DNA of 64,000 bases from NCBI RefSeq assembly GCF_004323185.1, contig NZ_NAPS01000002.1, positions 2,507,636-2,571,635 on the forward strand. Reading direction: 5' to 3'. The notes under the pieces are model-generated. The model was not told the origin of the DNA. It was given only the letters and a program-made list of their open reading frames with translations, and did not search any database. Below are positions 63,427 through 64,000 of the stretch, piece by piece (position 1 is the stretch's first letter; the number at the start of each line of letters is the position of its first letter). The position numbers and the translations under genes are program-made. The DNA is from Westiellopsis prolifica IICB1 (lineage in GTDB: Bacteria > Cyanobacteriota > Cyanobacteriia > Cyanobacteriales > Nostocaceae).

Positions 63427-64000
63427 AAATTCTGCATGTCATTCCCTCAATTGGTCCTAAGCGAGGTGGTCCAAGTGAAGCAGTTTTAAAAATGGTTAAG
63501 GCATTACGAGAGTGTGGGATCGATACTGAAATTGCTACAACCAATGACAACGGTTCAGACCTGCTAGATGTTCCTTTGAACCAACGAATTGAGTATGAAG
63601 GAGTATCGGTTTGGTTTTTCCCTAAATTTTCTCCACAAATTAAAAATTTCACCTTTTCTGTAGGTGCGGATAAAGGATTTATCTTTTCTAAAGATTTGAC
63701 TCAATGGCTTTGGCAACACCTGCAAGATTATGATCTCGTAGAAACTCACTATATTTTTTCCTATGCTTCTACCTGCGCTGGAATGATCGCTAGATGGCAA
63801 AAAGTTCCCTACTTAGTTCGGACAATAGGTCAGCTGGCTCCTTGGGCTTTGTCTCAAAGTCGCCTCAAAAAACAAGTATATACTTTCCTAATTGAAAGAC
63901 GTAATCTAAATCAAGCCGCTGCTATTCATTGCACCTCGGCTAGTGAAGCTGAAGATGTCCATAACTTTGGCATTACAAGTCCCACTATTACTTTACCTTT
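63423..64000 (+). CDS. Glycosyltransferase family 4, partial at window edge
   Basis: N-terminal 192 codons of a GT-B protein truncated by the window. Starts MKILHVIPSIGPKRGGPSEA, the common start of GT4 enzymes, followed by VKALRECGIDTEIATTN and YDLVETHYIFSYASTCAGM. The donor half is outside the window. The ATG overlaps the asnB stop (ATGA), so it belongs to the same operon. Confidence 0.88.
   Translation, partial: MKILHVIPSIGPKRGGPSEAVLKMVKALRECGIDTEIATTNDNGSDLLDVPLNQRIEYEGVSVWFFPKFSPQIKNFTFSVGADKGFIFSKDLTQWLWQHLQDYDLVETHYIFSYASTCAGMIARWQKVPYLVRTIGQLAPWALSQSRLKKQVYTFLIERRNLNQAAAIHCTSASEAEDVHNFGITSPTITLP

Noticed and set aside
1-64000. tRNA or rRNA genes
   Set aside because: No cloverleaf with TTCGA-type arms or rRNA-like sequence was recognised; the composite repeats fold as branched structures but lack tRNA signatures.

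Overview
The window comes from a filamentous, probably heterocyst-forming cyanobacterium of the Nostoc/Calothrix/Tolypothrix type. Evidence is the frequent HIP1 octamer GCGATCGC (for example at 601 and 4715), degenerate heptamer tandem repeats, several families of small palindromic elements, AT-rich spacers, and a gene set typical of the group: an LrtA/HPF protein, a DUF1565-SLH protein, a lumenal-type cyclophilin, a c6-type cytochrome and a Wzc-like BY-kinase. No lineage marker allows a species call.

Left part (1-21.5 kb) is a patchwork of short housekeeping and stress units: lipB, hpf/lrtA, a VapBC-like toxin-antitoxin pair, an SLH beta-helix surface protein, an OmpA-domain protein, a voltage-gated type potassium channel with a zinc ribbon, a guanine/nucleoside deaminase, a HEAT-repeat protein, a NarL-type two-component system divergent from a Spy-like LTxxQ protein, a rhomboid protease, a low-molecular-weight phosphatase, an EbfC/YbaB protein, a cyclophilin, a [2Fe-2S] ferredoxin, two small membrane proteins, a nested insertion-sequence scar, a coiled-coil protein, a cytochrome and an aldo/keto reductase. 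Spacers here carry a composite palindromic element in three near-complete copies, plus other small inverted-repeat elements.

Right part (21.7-64 kb) is one very long extracellular-polysaccharide locus. It opens with a divergent Wzc/BY-kinase and a 2.2-kb gene-free gap. Next come a glycosyltransferase, a Wzm/Wzt-type ABC exporter, and a WlbA-WlbB-WlbC-like set that would build a 2,3-diacetamido-uronic-acid nucleotide sugar, with an unrecognised Rossmann-like protein joined to it. These are followed by a formyltransferase, a large mosaic protein with duplicated DUF4082-Ig modules and an N,N-dimethylformamidase-like C-terminus, a Tat-signal protein, an epimerase plus aminotransferase pair, and then about twelve glycosyltransferases interleaved with a CDP-paratose-2-epimerase-like enzyme, an FkbM methyltransferase, a Wzy-like polymerase, a PhyH-type dioxygenase and an asparagine synthetase. 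All genes from 26 kb onward are on the plus strand, several with 1-8 bp overlaps. The last glycosyltransferase runs off the window.

Together these genes predict a complex, decorated heteropolysaccharide carrying amino, acyl, possibly formyl and methyl groups. The machinery mixes ABC-dependent (Wzm/Wzt) and Wzy/Wzc-type parts, and no Wzx flippase was found in the window. The least explained items are the cloverleaf-like repeat family, the Rossmann-like protein, the dimethylformamidase-like mosaic protein and the large gene-free gap.
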